Source: Bdellovibrionales bacterium
Lineage (GTDB): Bacteria; Bdellovibrionota; UBA2428
Assembly (NCBI GenBank): GCA_018266335.1
Contig: JAFEAR010000173.1
Span: 1-54,765 of the forward strand
DNA: 54,765 nt
Direction: 5' to 3'
The notes beneath the pieces are model-generated. The model was not told the DNA's origin. It did no database searches and was given only the letters and a program-made list of their open reading frames with translations. The position numbers and the translations under genes were made by a program. Shown piece after piece: positions 47,045 through 54,765 of the stretch (the stretch's first letter is position 1; every line of letters starts with the position of its first letter).

Positions 47045-47994
47045 AGATCGTCAGTTTCCCTATTCATCTGCTTAACATACCCCTCGAAAGCGCGCCGAAC
47101 ACGATCCAGCGAGGAAACAGACACACTCTGCTGGCGACCAAGAAGTTGAATTTCGTGGGACCAAAAGCCCTTGCGGGGACCAGCAAAACGCACCGTTTGC
47201 TTTTGAATTTCCCGCAGAACATACGGAATAGGAAGAATGCTCGAAACGACATCGTCCACAACGCTTTGTTTGACGATGGCAACGATGCTCGACTCGATAA
47301 GCGGTGTTTCAACTACGCCTATCTTTTCTATAAATCTATCGGTTTCTCGACGAAAGCGCGTGGAACTCGCAAGGGCCGCCCAGCCACTGGTAAGTAATTT
47401 ACGCAATGCAGGATACCCTTTGCCGCGCACAACCTCGGTTCGTTCCGATTCGAGAAAATACTTAGAATGCTGTTTGAAAATTACGGCCACCGGCATTGGA
47501 AATTTACCCAATTCACTCAGATCTTCGGATCGATTTGGCACGTCCGTGAGCGCCACATCCAAATCTCCACGCCTTAGCATTGCAACAATTTCTTGCGCCG
47601 ATCCTGACACCACGTACACACGGGTGCGAGGCTTTGTCTGCGACAAGGAATAGAAAAGTTTCAGTATTCCCATGATGAAGGGACGATCTATATCGTCGCA
47701 AACACCGATACGTAAACTTTCCTGCGCCGGCGAAAAGTCCTCGCTCTCCAGCCTGCGCTCGAGTTCTTCACTAGCTCCGAACATATTCAGAGCGGCCTTA
47801 AATACCAACTGTCCCCGTTCCGACAGGTTCAGCACTCCACGATTTTTTGTATAAAGTTCACCGCCGCACGCCTCCTCGAAAACTTTCATTTGCGTACTGA
47901 GCGAAGCCTGACTGATACCGAGACGGCGCGATGCGCTAGCCACTCCTCCAGATTTGATGACCTGATAAAAATAGTAGAGGTGATTGTAATTCAA
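47038..47994 (-). CDS. LysR-family regulator, NhaR-like
   Basis: 318 aa from a TTG at 47994, chosen because GGGAG stands 5 nt upstream and the protein then begins LNYNHLYYFYQVIKSGGVASASRRL, as NhaR-type regulators do; a longer frame (ATG at 48030, or 48132) is possible. HTH at ~15-60 (GISQASLSTQMKVFEEACGGELY), effector-binding domain from ~85 (LRIGVCDDIDRPFIM). NhaR senses sodium and activates antiporter or biofilm genes; here the target could be the divergent exported-protein gene. Confidence 0.85.
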   Translation of the reverse strand: MNYNHLYYFYQVIKSGGVASASRRLGISQASLSTQMKVFEEACGGELYTKNRGVLNLSERGQLVFKAALNMFGASEELERRLESEDFSPAQESLRIGVCDDIDRPFIMGILKLFYSLSQTKPRTRVYVVSGSAQEIVAMLRRGDLDVALTDVPNRSEDLSELGKFPMPVAVIFKQHSKYFLESERTEVVRGKGYPALRKLLTSGWAALASSTRFRRETDRFIEKIGVVETPLIESSIVAIVKQSVVDDVVSSILPIPYVLREIQKQTVRFAGPRKGFWSHEIQLLGRQQSVSVSSLDRVRRAFEGYVKQMNRETDDLY

Positions 47995-48112
47995 GCCTTC
48001 TCCCGTTGAGTTAAGACTACCAAAACACATGAAAATCGCACGGGGCTCGTCAAATTTAGCGAGTCGACTTAGAAATTTCCTAAATATCAAATTTTGGTCT
48101 ATCGTTTTAGTT

Positions 48113-49825
48113 ATGTCACTTCTTGCGAGCAATATAGGGACAAGGCACGTTCCCCCTCATCTTTTGACGATGCAATGCGCCGCACTAGGCTTACTCGCCT
48201 TCGCGTTACTGGTCGGAAACTCAGCGCTCGCCGCCGAAACACCGCCCTCTTCCGATTCTAGACAGGAGAACATCGTGCTAACGGTGCCAGGCCTAAACAC
48301 CTGGAACCGAGTGCGCGCTACCTGGGCCCTCGTTCGCGAGCGTAAGTTCGTGATTCAAAATCAGCGAATTGACCTCTCTCGCATTCCCTGGCCGAATTGG
48401 GACACTCAACAAATTCCTTACGCGCTTACTCCGAGCAGCAAATATCCCGCCACCCTCATTTTCTTAGATCATCAACTTCATGAAATTCGTCGTGAAAAAT
48501 TTGATCATCCCTGGATTCCAACCGCAAGAGCGTCGGAAACCGTGGAATCCACCTCTGAATTCTTCCAAGTGGAAATCGCCATTTCATCACGACTTATAAT
48601 TCGTTCCGCGCGAGTGCCAATACCTCATCTGGAGCCGGTACTTAACTGTCGGGTCGACCTTGCTCAAGTCCCAACTGGCCCCATTTCCGTGAACCGCCGA
48701 GTAGCCTTATGCCTCTCCTCGCTCGACGGAGTCCGCAAGGACCCTGCACAATGGTATATTAATGTTGTGTGGCCACGATCCTCGGATCGCGACCAGAGCA
48801 AAGACATCGCCGTCACTGATTTGAAGTTGCGCAGAGGCCTTGCCCTGAGCAAACATCTCTACCAAAGCGGCCGCGGAGAAGGCAGCTACTTTGAACTCAG
48901 CGCCGGCAGGACACGCAAGGAAGAGCTTTCGCCGATTAATTGGGAGGAAGGATTCCCACTCCCCATGGAGCACATTCAGACAGCGCCAGCGTTGTCAGAA
49001 CCAGATCGCGAATTCTCTTTTCAGGAGGGGCCACAGGGGTCGCGTTATGGTTTGCAAACCCACTTTGGTGATTTTGTGGAGCGAGGCTCGCTTCAGATTG
49101 ATAAATTTTACTCTGTTCCAGTCTTCGTGGAATTCGTGGAGGGCTCTAGCTTTTCCGTACGGCGTGCTGACTTTCCTGAGTACAATACTGGCCTAGCATC
49201 GCACCTCCGCAACATGCGCTTGGGCACCGGCGCGACTATCGAAACCTTCTGGTCCAATCGGGGTGAGCGACAAACTTACGCCGGCCTGGGCTTTCTTGAA
49301 GGAGGTTTTCGACTGAATAAATGGAGCTTGCGCCCTTCACTCTTTTTGAATCGAGACATTATTCATTTGGGCTCACCGCTCTCCGTGACCGAGGTACAAG
49401 CAACCCTCGCTTACGAAATTCACCCCGAAGGCACCTGGTTTCCCTACCTTGGATTTATGGCTTACGAAGTATCTGGCACCAATTCCGGCTCTTCCCGGCT
49501 TGGCTCGTACAACGCCATACCCACCGGCGTACAATTTTTACTCGGGGAACGGCCTTCGTTCATATCCGGTAATGCTGCACTCTTAACTTCTTTCAGCGGC
49601 GATTCCATAGCCCTAGGATGGGATTCCAAAATTGCTTGGCAAAGATTTTTAAATCCGAAGGATCGCGAAGGCAAATACTGGGGAATATTTCTGAGCCTCG
49701 CCCATTACCGGGCAAGTCTATTGATTCCCAAAAATTCTACGCGAGAAACCTTTTCGGAAACTAGAGTCAATTTAGGATTGAGCTTTGGCTGGGCAGGCGC
49801 CCACTACCTAGGTCAAAACTTATAA
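48113..49825 (+). CDS. Exported protein with C-terminal barrel-like half, function unknown
   Basis: 570 aa from the ATG at 48113; frames from 48029 or 48170 are also open and no start has a good ribosome site. Signal peptide AALGLLAFALLVGNSALAAE. Residues ~60-290 form an unrecognised periplasmic or surface domain; from ~330 alternating hydrophobic/polar strands (TYAGLGFLEGGFRLNKWSLRPSLFLNR, FPYLGFMAYEVSG, YWGIFLSLAHYRASLL, VNLGLSFGWAGAHYLG) suggest an outer-membrane beta-barrel. It is divergent from the NhaR-like gene and converges, with 13 nt of overlap, on the motor operon's last gene, which also looks like a barrel. Confidence 0.6.
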   Translation: MSLLASNIGTRHVPPHLLTMQCAALGLLAFALLVGNSALAAETPPSSDSRQENIVLTVPGLNTWNRVRATWALVRERKFVIQNQRIDLSRIPWPNWDTQQIPYALTPSSKYPATLIFLDHQLHEIRREKFDHPWIPTARASETVESTSEFFQVEIAISSRLIIRSARVPIPHLEPVLNCRVDLAQVPTGPISVNRRVALCLSSLDGVRKDPAQWYINVVWPRSSDRDQSKDIAVTDLKLRRGLALSKHLYQSGRGEGSYFELSAGRTRKEELSPINWEEGFPLPMEHIQTAPALSEPDREFSFQEGPQGSRYGLQTHFGDFVERGSLQIDKFYSVPVFVEFVEGSSFSVRRADFPEYNTGLASHLRNMRLGTGATIETFWSNRGERQTYAGLGFLEGGFRLNKWSLRPSLFLNRDIIHLGSPLSVTEVQATLAYEIHPEGTWFPYLGFMAYEVSGTNSGSSRLGSYNAIPTGVQFLLGERPSFISGNAALLTSFSGDSIALGWDSKIAWQRFLNPKDREGKYWGIFLSLAHYRASLLIPKNSTRETFSETRVNLGLSFGWAGAHYLGQNL

Positions 49826-50397
49826 CGAGGACCGACACTCAAGAAATAGGCCAGGCTCATGTAGTTGGCAGTAATATTTAGGGACGCTGAAACCACTGTG
49901 CCCACACCCCAGCGTTCCGAAACCGCAAAGACGTAGTTAATTCGTCCGTAAACTAGCACACTGCCCACGAGAGTCGGTAAATCAAACTCAGTCGTGGTGG
50001 TGGAGTGCGTGGCCAACCCTAGCCCGACCGAACCCAGCAATGAGTGATGATCCACTTTACTGACGTGCATCCCGGGAGCCAAATCAGGCATAATTTCGGT
50101 AGCTCCACCGAGCAAATAGATTCGCGGCCCTACGGATAGCTCCGAATATTTGCCCGTGCTAACCCCTCTAAATTCAAAATCTACCTCGCGAAACATTCGA
50201 GGAATATCCAAAGTTATTCCTCCTCCCAAACGCGCACTCGAAGAACGACAGCATCCTCCGAGCGTTGAAACTCCTCCGTAGCCCATCTCCAATTGAATTT
50301 CTGGGGTTGTTAACTCTTCGGCCTGCGCCGGGCTAAGAAAGCACCAGCCCAACCACAGCATCAAGCTCAAGAGGACCAATCGACTAAGCCGCGACAT
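49813..50397 (-). CDS. Outer-membrane barrel-like protein, last gene of the motor operon
   Basis: 194 aa from the ATG at 50397, which overlaps the FliG-like gene by 14 nt. Signal peptide (LSRLVLLSLMLWLGWCFLSPAQAEE), then repeated amphipathic strands (EIQLEMGYGG, ARLGGGITLDI, ELSVGPRIYLLGG, LVYGRINYVFAVS) and a terminal phenylalanine (FLSVGPRYKF), the usual BAM signal of outer-membrane proteins. A tandem CC occurs near residue 50 (LGGCCRSS). It would give the adjacent motor genes an outer-membrane partner. Confidence 0.7.
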   Translation of the reverse strand: MSRLSRLVLLSLMLWLGWCFLSPAQAEELTTPEIQLEMGYGGVSTLGGCCRSSSARLGGGITLDIPRMFREVDFEFRGVSTGKYSELSVGPRIYLLGGATEIMPDLAPGMHVSKVDHHSLLGSVGLGLATHSTTTTEFDLPTLVGSVLVYGRINYVFAVSERWGVGTVVSASLNITANYMSLAYFLSVGPRYKF

Positions 50398-52009
50398 CCG
50401 CTTGCTCTTTGCTACACTCGCGGAGGAGCGCCAAGACTCGCTTCGATGCCGACTGCCGCTCGGCGTCACTAAGGACGATTTTTGCATCAATGAATTGCTG
50501 ATACATTCGGAAGCGCAGCGGACGCATGAGCCTAGCCAGATCCCAATCTAATTCCCCGCCCGCCTCATTTACCAGCCAAGCTAAATCTCGCGCATCGATC
50601 TGTCGCAGAAAGTCCTTCAGAGACGAACCCTTCAGCATGCGCAGGGATTCCCACCGAATGACTCGCTTTTCTAAACGAGTTAATTCGTCATCGCCCAAAC
50701 TAGCTTTGAGCTTGGCCCACTGAACGCGAACATCTTCAAAGGTGTCTAAAGCATTCAAAAGCGAAGACCACCGAGAAACCTTCAAGTCATCTTTGTTCGC
50801 GCCCTGCGGCTGAAGTGAAGATGCAATTTTGAGTGTCCATAGTCCTTCGTAGCAATCACGCAAATCGGCATCGCTCAGCTTGTTTGGGGTTGAATTGAGA
50901 TCTACTTCATCCATTTTTACGCAGGCAATAATGTCCGGACGGATCAACCATAAACGTAGGGCCAAGGCACCGTCCAACTTAGCCCCGCTATCTACAGCAG
51001 CTTTAAACGCCGAAAGTGGAAAAACCTCGAGAAAAACTTTCTGCACCGCCAAAGCATCTCCCGCTAAGTCCTTCTCTAGCAAGCTAAGTTCGCGAACTAT
51101 ACTAGCGGGTTCTACCGCTTGATCCTCGGACACCGCACCGGCCTTTTCGGTATCATGCGCAGCACTCCATTCGATCAGCAGATGTTTGGAAATCCAGGTT
51201 GGCAGCGTAGCCAAAACCTTTCGCTGAAGACTCAGGGGCGCTCCGCACGCAATGACACGAAATTTATTACGCTCATTGCGCTGAAGAACCTTCAACAAAT
51301 AAAGCCCCAACACTCCGGTGTCGAATGTGGCCAAGAATCCATGAAGCGACTCCTCCGGCGGGAGACTCGAGGGAGCGATGGAAAGGGATTCTTCCTTAGG
51401 TGGCGCGACAGGAGTGGGTGCTCTCGCCGTAGAATCGCGACGACCGAATAGCCAGGTTAACAAACCCGTACTTACCAAAATCATCGAAAATATCTTTAGC
51501 AGGTTGGTCATACCAAGGGGGCCTTCGCCCTCTCCCTTGCCCATATTCTGCACCACCAATGTCGGCGGCTTGTCGGCTGCTGCAGCCGGCTGCCTAAGCA
51601 TTGCGCGCGATATTTTAATATCGTCCCGATCATCGCTGCGCCCGATAATATCTGGAACGAGCTTTTTGAAAGTATCAACCGTTTGCTGTTTCACGTTGGT
51701 ATCGAATACGATCGTGAGCGCGATGGGCCCGGTATAGGAGGAGGAGGCGCCTCCCGTTTTGACAGGATTTCCTTTAAGGTCGATAGCCGCGCTAAGCCCC
51801 GGCAAAGTGCGCAACGTAGACGCCACATCGCTCCCGGCATCCGGAGCATCGTCTGACTTACGAACAATTAGCATGTAATCATTTGGTGCCAGAATACCCG
51901 AGAGCGTCGCGTTGAGTCGCGATCTCACTATCTGCGCCCTGTCTTGTGCACGCGCTTCGCGAAGCACACCCGCAACGCAGAAGAATAAAATTAAGAGTCT
52001 TCGCATCAT
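50384..52009 (-). CDS. Single-pass membrane protein with periplasmic domain and C-terminal FliG-C-like domain
   Basis: 541 aa. Signal peptide or first helix (~1-21), a periplasmic domain (~25-165; alternating strands and helices that could be a ring-building motif as in FliF/YscJ), a membrane helix at ~169-188 (LLKIFSMILVSTGLLTWLFG) followed by basic residues, a linker, then a cytoplasmic part. Residues ~450-535 match the FliG C-terminal domain by eye: WESLRMLKGSSLKDFLRQID, ARDLAWLVNEAGGELDWDLA, LMRPLRFRMY and VLSDAERQSASKRVLALL. FliG-C is where MotA acts. It overlaps the MotB-like gene by 4 nt. The acidic pair of the FliG torque helix reads as uncharged residues here. An alternative is an unrelated helical domain. 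Confidence 0.65.
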   Translation of the reverse strand: MMRRLLILFFCVAGVLREARAQDRAQIVRSRLNATLSGILAPNDYMLIVRKSDDAPDAGSDVASTLRTLPGLSAAIDLKGNPVKTGGASSSYTGPIALTIVFDTNVKQQTVDTFKKLVPDIIGRSDDRDDIKISRAMLRQPAAAADKPPTLVVQNMGKGEGEGPLGMTNLLKIFSMILVSTGLLTWLFGRRDSTARAPTPVAPPKEESLSIAPSSLPPEESLHGFLATFDTGVLGLYLLKVLQRNERNKFRVIACGAPLSLQRKVLATLPTWISKHLLIEWSAAHDTEKAGAVSEDQAVEPASIVRELSLLEKDLAGDALAVQKVFLEVFPLSAFKAAVDSGAKLDGALALRLWLIRPDIIACVKMDEVDLNSTPNKLSDADLRDCYEGLWTLKIASSLQPQGANKDDLKVSRWSSLLNALDTFEDVRVQWAKLKASLGDDELTRLEKRVIRWESLRMLKGSSLKDFLRQIDARDLAWLVNEAGGELDWDLARLMRPLRFRMYQQFIDAKIVLSDAERQSASKRVLALLRECSKEQADVAA

Positions 52010-52593
52010 GGCCGATCCTCCCGCAAATAGAACTTCACAACGACTCTACGGCCAGACACAATTTCCGGCAGCGAACCCCAGTGCCTTCCGTCCCCGTAAG
52101 CATAAGTACGAAGTCGGGACGAGGGAACGCCCTGGGCCATAAACCATTCGGCCACCCGTACTGCCCGGCGATTTGAGAGGTCCAAGTTGGAACTAAAGGC
52201 ACTGTCTGACTTAAGCGGTTTGGAATCCGCATACCCTTCAATATCCAGTAGGGCTCGAGCATTGCTGCGAACCAAGGGAAGAAGAATTTTTAAATTCTCT
52301 TCGGTCGAGGGCAGGATGTTGGCCGAACCCGTCGTAAAATCAAGATTCACCAGAGTCTCCGCCACCGACGGACCGCGCCCCGCAGTTGGAATAATGTTGG
52401 CAGGCCGATGGGAATCTTCTTTTTCCATGGCCTTAATTCGGTGGGCGTATAGCGCCGACATCGCAATGAAGAAGAACACCAAAATCATGTACATGTCCGC
52501 AAAGGAGTAAATCCATAGCTCCACGGACCGCTTGGCCTCCAAGCGCACCTTGCGATTACTCGCTCGGAGAATTTTTTTTACGTCTTGGTTCAT
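52006..52593 (-). CDS. MotB-like protein of the second motor operon
   Basis: 195 aa, much shorter than the first MotB here (269 aa). A basic cytoplasmic tail (~1-22), one membrane helix (~24-48, SVELWIYSFADMYMILVFFF) with the proton-carrying Asp at D33, then only ~35 residues before an OmpA-like peptidoglycan-binding domain (~85-195: FTTGSANILPSTEENL, LDIEGYADS, SNLDLSNRRAVRVAEWF, RRVVVKFY). The short linker leaves little room for the plug helix and long spacer of flagellar MotB, so the stator may be constitutively open or set closer to the wall. Overlaps motA-like and FliG-like genes by 4 nt each. Confidence 0.85.
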   Translation of the reverse strand: MNQDVKKILRASNRKVRLEAKRSVELWIYSFADMYMILVFFFIAMSALYAHRIKAMEKEDSHRPANIIPTAGRGPSVAETLVNLDFTTGSANILPSTEENLKILLPLVRSNARALLDIEGYADSKPLKSDSAFSSNLDLSNRRAVRVAEWFMAQGVPSSRLRTYAYGDGRHWGSLPEIVSGRRVVVKFYLREDRP

Positions 52594-53417
52594 GCAGCCA
52601 TCCGGGATACGGCGTCACCGCCGTAATTCCCCACTTGTGGATCAGCACTAAAATCAATGCGATCCCGAATGGGCAAATGAGAGTTGACAGTCTCAGCGGT
52701 CACCAACGGATGCTTTCGATCCAGGAGGGCCATGACTCCATCCAAAATAAGTTCGCGCGTTTTATGGTCGGTTTCGCCCGAAGAAATTAACAACTCCGAC
52801 AGCGGCGCAAAAACTAGGTTAGCAATCGTAATTCCGTAAAAGGTGGCCGACAAAGCAGTGGCCATGCCAAGGCCAAGTTCGGTCATGTCCGCCGTACCTA
52901 ACTTTCCGAGCAAATCCACAAGTCCAAGTACCGTGGCCGCGAGGCCTAGGGCGGGCGAATACTTACTCAGCGTCATAACGACGTTTGCGTCTTGCGCCAA
53001 CGCTTCTCGACGCTCCGAAATTCGCTTTTCTAAGGTTTCGTGAATAAACGCGCGAGGCAACCCATCCAAAATCAAGCTTACCGCCTCCTTCAGGAAGGGA
53101 TGCTCAATTTTTTCGAGCTCATCGTCTAAACTCTGTACGCTCCGTTGGGCAAGCGAAGATAAACGAACAATTTCCCGCGCTTCCTGCACGGGCACTTTGG
53201 GTGGATCCGTCATTATTTTTTTGATAGCATGGAAGCACTGGCGCAGAGCGAGCCACGGAAAACTTACGAACGCGGCCAAAACCATGCCACCACAAATAAC
53301 CACTAGCGCCTCGCGGTTTACGAAAATGGAAGGATTTGAGGTGAGTTTGGTTACGATTCCGTAAACAAATCCACCGACACCAACATAAGCCGCAATCATT
53401 GGAATATTTAGCTTCAT
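52590..53417 (-). CDS. MotA-like protein of the second motor operon
   Basis: 275 aa, four membrane segments (~5-22, 35-55, 152-172, 185-207) with a charged cytoplasmic loop between the second and third. Both functional prolines are kept (P155 in SKYSPALGLAATVLG, P205 in NLVFAPLSELL), at the same spacing as in the first MotA of this window. The LLDRKHPLV tail also matches. Paired with the MotB-like protein it should make a proton-driven stator. Overlaps its neighbours by 4 nt on both sides. Confidence 0.9.
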   Translation of the reverse strand: MKLNIPMIAAYVGVGGFVYGIVTKLTSNPSIFVNREALVVICGGMVLAAFVSFPWLALRQCFHAIKKIMTDPPKVPVQEAREIVRLSSLAQRSVQSLDDELEKIEHPFLKEAVSLILDGLPRAFIHETLEKRISERREALAQDANVVMTLSKYSPALGLAATVLGLVDLLGKLGTADMTELGLGMATALSATFYGITIANLVFAPLSELLISSGETDHKTRELILDGVMALLDRKHPLVTAETVNSHLPIRDRIDFSADPQVGNYGGDAVSRMAA

Positions 53418-54055
53418 AACGCACCCTTTTCTGAATTATCTTTTTTGCCCGCGCTACTGATATTTAGGTCGAGTAGCGCATTACGAACCTCTTCATTTCC
53501 GGGATTAAGGGCTAGAGCCTGGGACCAAGCCGATCGAGCTCCGTCCACATCTTTCATGAGAAATAGAATACTTCCCTTCGCCGCAAAGGTTTCGGCATTC
53601 TTCGGATCCAATTTCAAAATTTGCTCGGCTTCCGCCAGAGCTTCTGCATAGCGATTTTCCAGAACTAGTTCATTCATGCGTCGATCGTGCGCACGGACCA
53701 AATCGAAGGACTCACGAATTTCCCCCTTCGTTACGGCTCCTGACTGCAAGATCATGTCCAGGTAAGTGGTGCCCGATCCGAAAACCGCAATGGCAGTGTT
53801 TTTGGACTGATATCCTTCTTTCTCAAGCCGCAACTGAATCACGTCGACCCCTTCCGGAGCCTGAGTGCGCTTATCGAAACTAAGGGGCGTTTCGCCAATG
53901 AGCGCGCCCTCTCCCGTTTTGGGATCGAGGGCGTAAACTTTGGCACCAGCCGGAACAGACCTCACCACCACACCACCGCTCGAAGAGCACCCCATTAAGA
54001 AGCTAAGGATTATCCAAGAAATAATTCCAGGGTAACAAACATAGATCATTTTCAT
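53414..54055 (-). CDS. Lipoprotein with PEGA domain and TPRs
   Basis: 213 aa. Signal peptide with lipobox (SFLMGC, Cys22), a PEGA domain (~28-105: VVVRSVPAGAKVYAL...LIGETPLSF...LRLEKEGYQ), then two or three tetratricopeptide repeats (~125-195: LVLENRYAEALAEAEQILKLDP, AAKGSILFLMKDVDGARSAWSQALALNP). PEGA domains are surface or envelope binding modules. It is coupled by 4-nt overlaps to the FG-GAP gene upstream and the MotA-like gene downstream, so it probably belongs to the same assembly, perhaps as a pilotin-like or bridging lipoprotein. Confidence 0.85.
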   Translation of the reverse strand: MKMIYVCYPGIISWIILSFLMGCSSSGGVVVRSVPAGAKVYALDPKTGEGALIGETPLSFDKRTQAPEGVDVIQLRLEKEGYQSKNTAIAVFGSGTTYLDMILQSGAVTKGEIRESFDLVRAHDRRMNELVLENRYAEALAEAEQILKLDPKNAETFAAKGSILFLMKDVDGARSAWSQALALNPGNEEVRNALLDLNISSAGKKDNSEKGAL

Positions 54056-54765
54056 GGCTGCGCCTCGAAATCACCGCGATCAAAGTACACGCGTCCAGCA
54101 TCGAAGCCTTCCGCTGCATTCGAAGGAGTCACATTGTCGGAACTCATTTCCGTCACAATCAAATCATCCCGCCCGTTGTTGTTGATGTCCGTAAGAGCGA
54201 CCCCTCCGCCAATGAGGGCGGTTAGGCTGCCGCCGCCGAAATAGGAAACCGTCGCAGATTCTGGATTTGGATTTGCAAACATCCAAGTTCCGGCAGGAAC
54301 CGTAGTTCCCAAATAGTTTTGATAGTTTTGAAATCCTCCGGTGCCCGTAGATTTGCCGCGGAAGCCAAAGCAGACGCCCGCGTTAGTGCTGCCATTGGCC
54401 GGACCACTACGAGCGGTTTGACGACTCGCGCAGATAACGGCATCGACGACTCCGTCGTGATCCCAATCACCCACGGTGGCCGCGCTGCCGAAGTAAATCG
54501 TAGCGGGGTTCTCTAGAGTCAAATTGTAGGGATAACGAATCTCATCGTCGGCAGTGTTATCTGCGCTTGTCTGGCCCGAAATTGTATAGTCGGTGGAGCT
54601 TCCGTAATAAACCCAACAACGTCCGTGATTGGCCGTAGCCGAACCGGGGTTGCCAGAACCATAGAAGTTGATAGGGATCGTAGCCCCTGGAGAGCAAATC
54701 ACCAGGTCCCGATCTGCAGCACTGGAACCTAGTTGGGTACGGAAGGAAAACATGGAGGTTCCGAA
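54052..54765 (-). CDS. FG-GAP/integrin-alpha-like repeat protein, 5'-partial
   Basis: The frame is open to the right edge (four codons beyond the ATG at 54753), so this is the C-terminal part (237 codons visible) of a longer protein. Two repeats with calcium-binding loops are clear: ATVGDWDHDGVVDAVICAS and GVALTDINNNGRDDLIVTE, with Gly/Asn/Thr-rich blades between (RCWVYYGSS, GVCFGFRGKS, GRVYFDRGDF). FG-GAP repeats fold as beta-propellers on extracellular adhesins and enzymes. The stop overlaps the PEGA lipoprotein start by 4 nt, making it the first visible gene of the motor operon. Confidence 0.85.
   Translation of the reverse strand, partial: FGTSMFSFRTQLGSSAADRDLVICSPGATIPINFYGSGNPGSATANHGRCWVYYGSSTDYTISGQTSADNTADDEIRYPYNLTLENPATIYFGSAATVGDWDHDGVVDAVICASRQTARSGPANGSTNAGVCFGFRGKSTGTGGFQNYQNYLGTTVPAGTWMFANPNPESATVSYFGGGSLTALIGGGVALTDINNNGRDDLIVTEMSSDNVTPSNAAEGFDAGRVYFDRGDFEAQP

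Overview
The window looks like the chromosome of a Gram-negative, didermic, motile bacterium. Lipoproteins with clear lipoboxes, outer-membrane barrel candidates, two MotA/MotB pairs, a RodA homologue and heterotrophic acetate and gluconeogenic enzymes all point that way. The mix (several MotAB sets, a degenerate HD-GYP protein, secreted proteases, a bacterial topoisomerase VI) would suit a Bdellovibrionota/Oligoflexia-type lineage, but that is an inference and no rRNA is present to test it. Genes are packed tightly on both strands, with many 1-14 nt overlaps and no intergenic stretch above about 300 nt.

Left part (1-31.9 kb) is mostly housekeeping with C-rich third codon positions. It holds a 5'-truncated FGE/SUMF-domain protein; flagellar-type motAB; acs facing motB; a hotdog thioesterase and pckA; a subtilisin-like protease; a small lipoprotein; a photolyase divergent from a phytoene-desaturase-like flavoprotein; a degenerate HD-GYP protein; and a complete preQ1 gene set (folE, queF, queC, queD, queE) with a 2OG-Fe(II) oxygenase embedded in it. 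These are followed by both subunits of DNA topoisomerase VI, a TMTC-like membrane/TPR protein, guaD, ettA, rodA, an FMN reductase with a UbiB/ABC1 kinase, a lipoprotein with caspase-like (clan CD) His and Cys motifs, two small exported proteins and an HD phosphohydrolase.

Middle (31.9-41.7 kb): an isc operon led by a MerR-type regulator carrying a CX2CX8CX2C motif instead of IscR (merR-iscS-iscU-iscA-hscB-hscA), then an isolated nuoB, an SRPBCC protein, a 41-residue membrane protein, an unrecognised protein and tRNA-Ser(GCU). Immediately after the tRNA lies a 2.2-kb accessory patch with two XRE-type regulators, a small acidic protein and a DUF4258/HTH pair that looks like a toxin-antitoxin module.

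Right part (41.7-54.8 kb): a trehalose locus (GH15 enzyme divergent from membrane-anchored OtsA, then OtsB and a MarR regulator, with a perfect palindrome between the divergent genes), a NhaR-like LysR regulator, an exported barrel-like protein, and a six-gene minus-strand operon. In that operon every gene overlaps the next: FG-GAP protein, PEGA/TPR lipoprotein, MotA-like, MotB-like, a single-pass membrane protein ending in a FliG-C-like domain, and a small outer-membrane barrel protein. This looks like a self-contained proton-driven envelope motor in which the FliG-like part is fused to its own membrane anchor. It is the best candidate in the window for an undescribed system.
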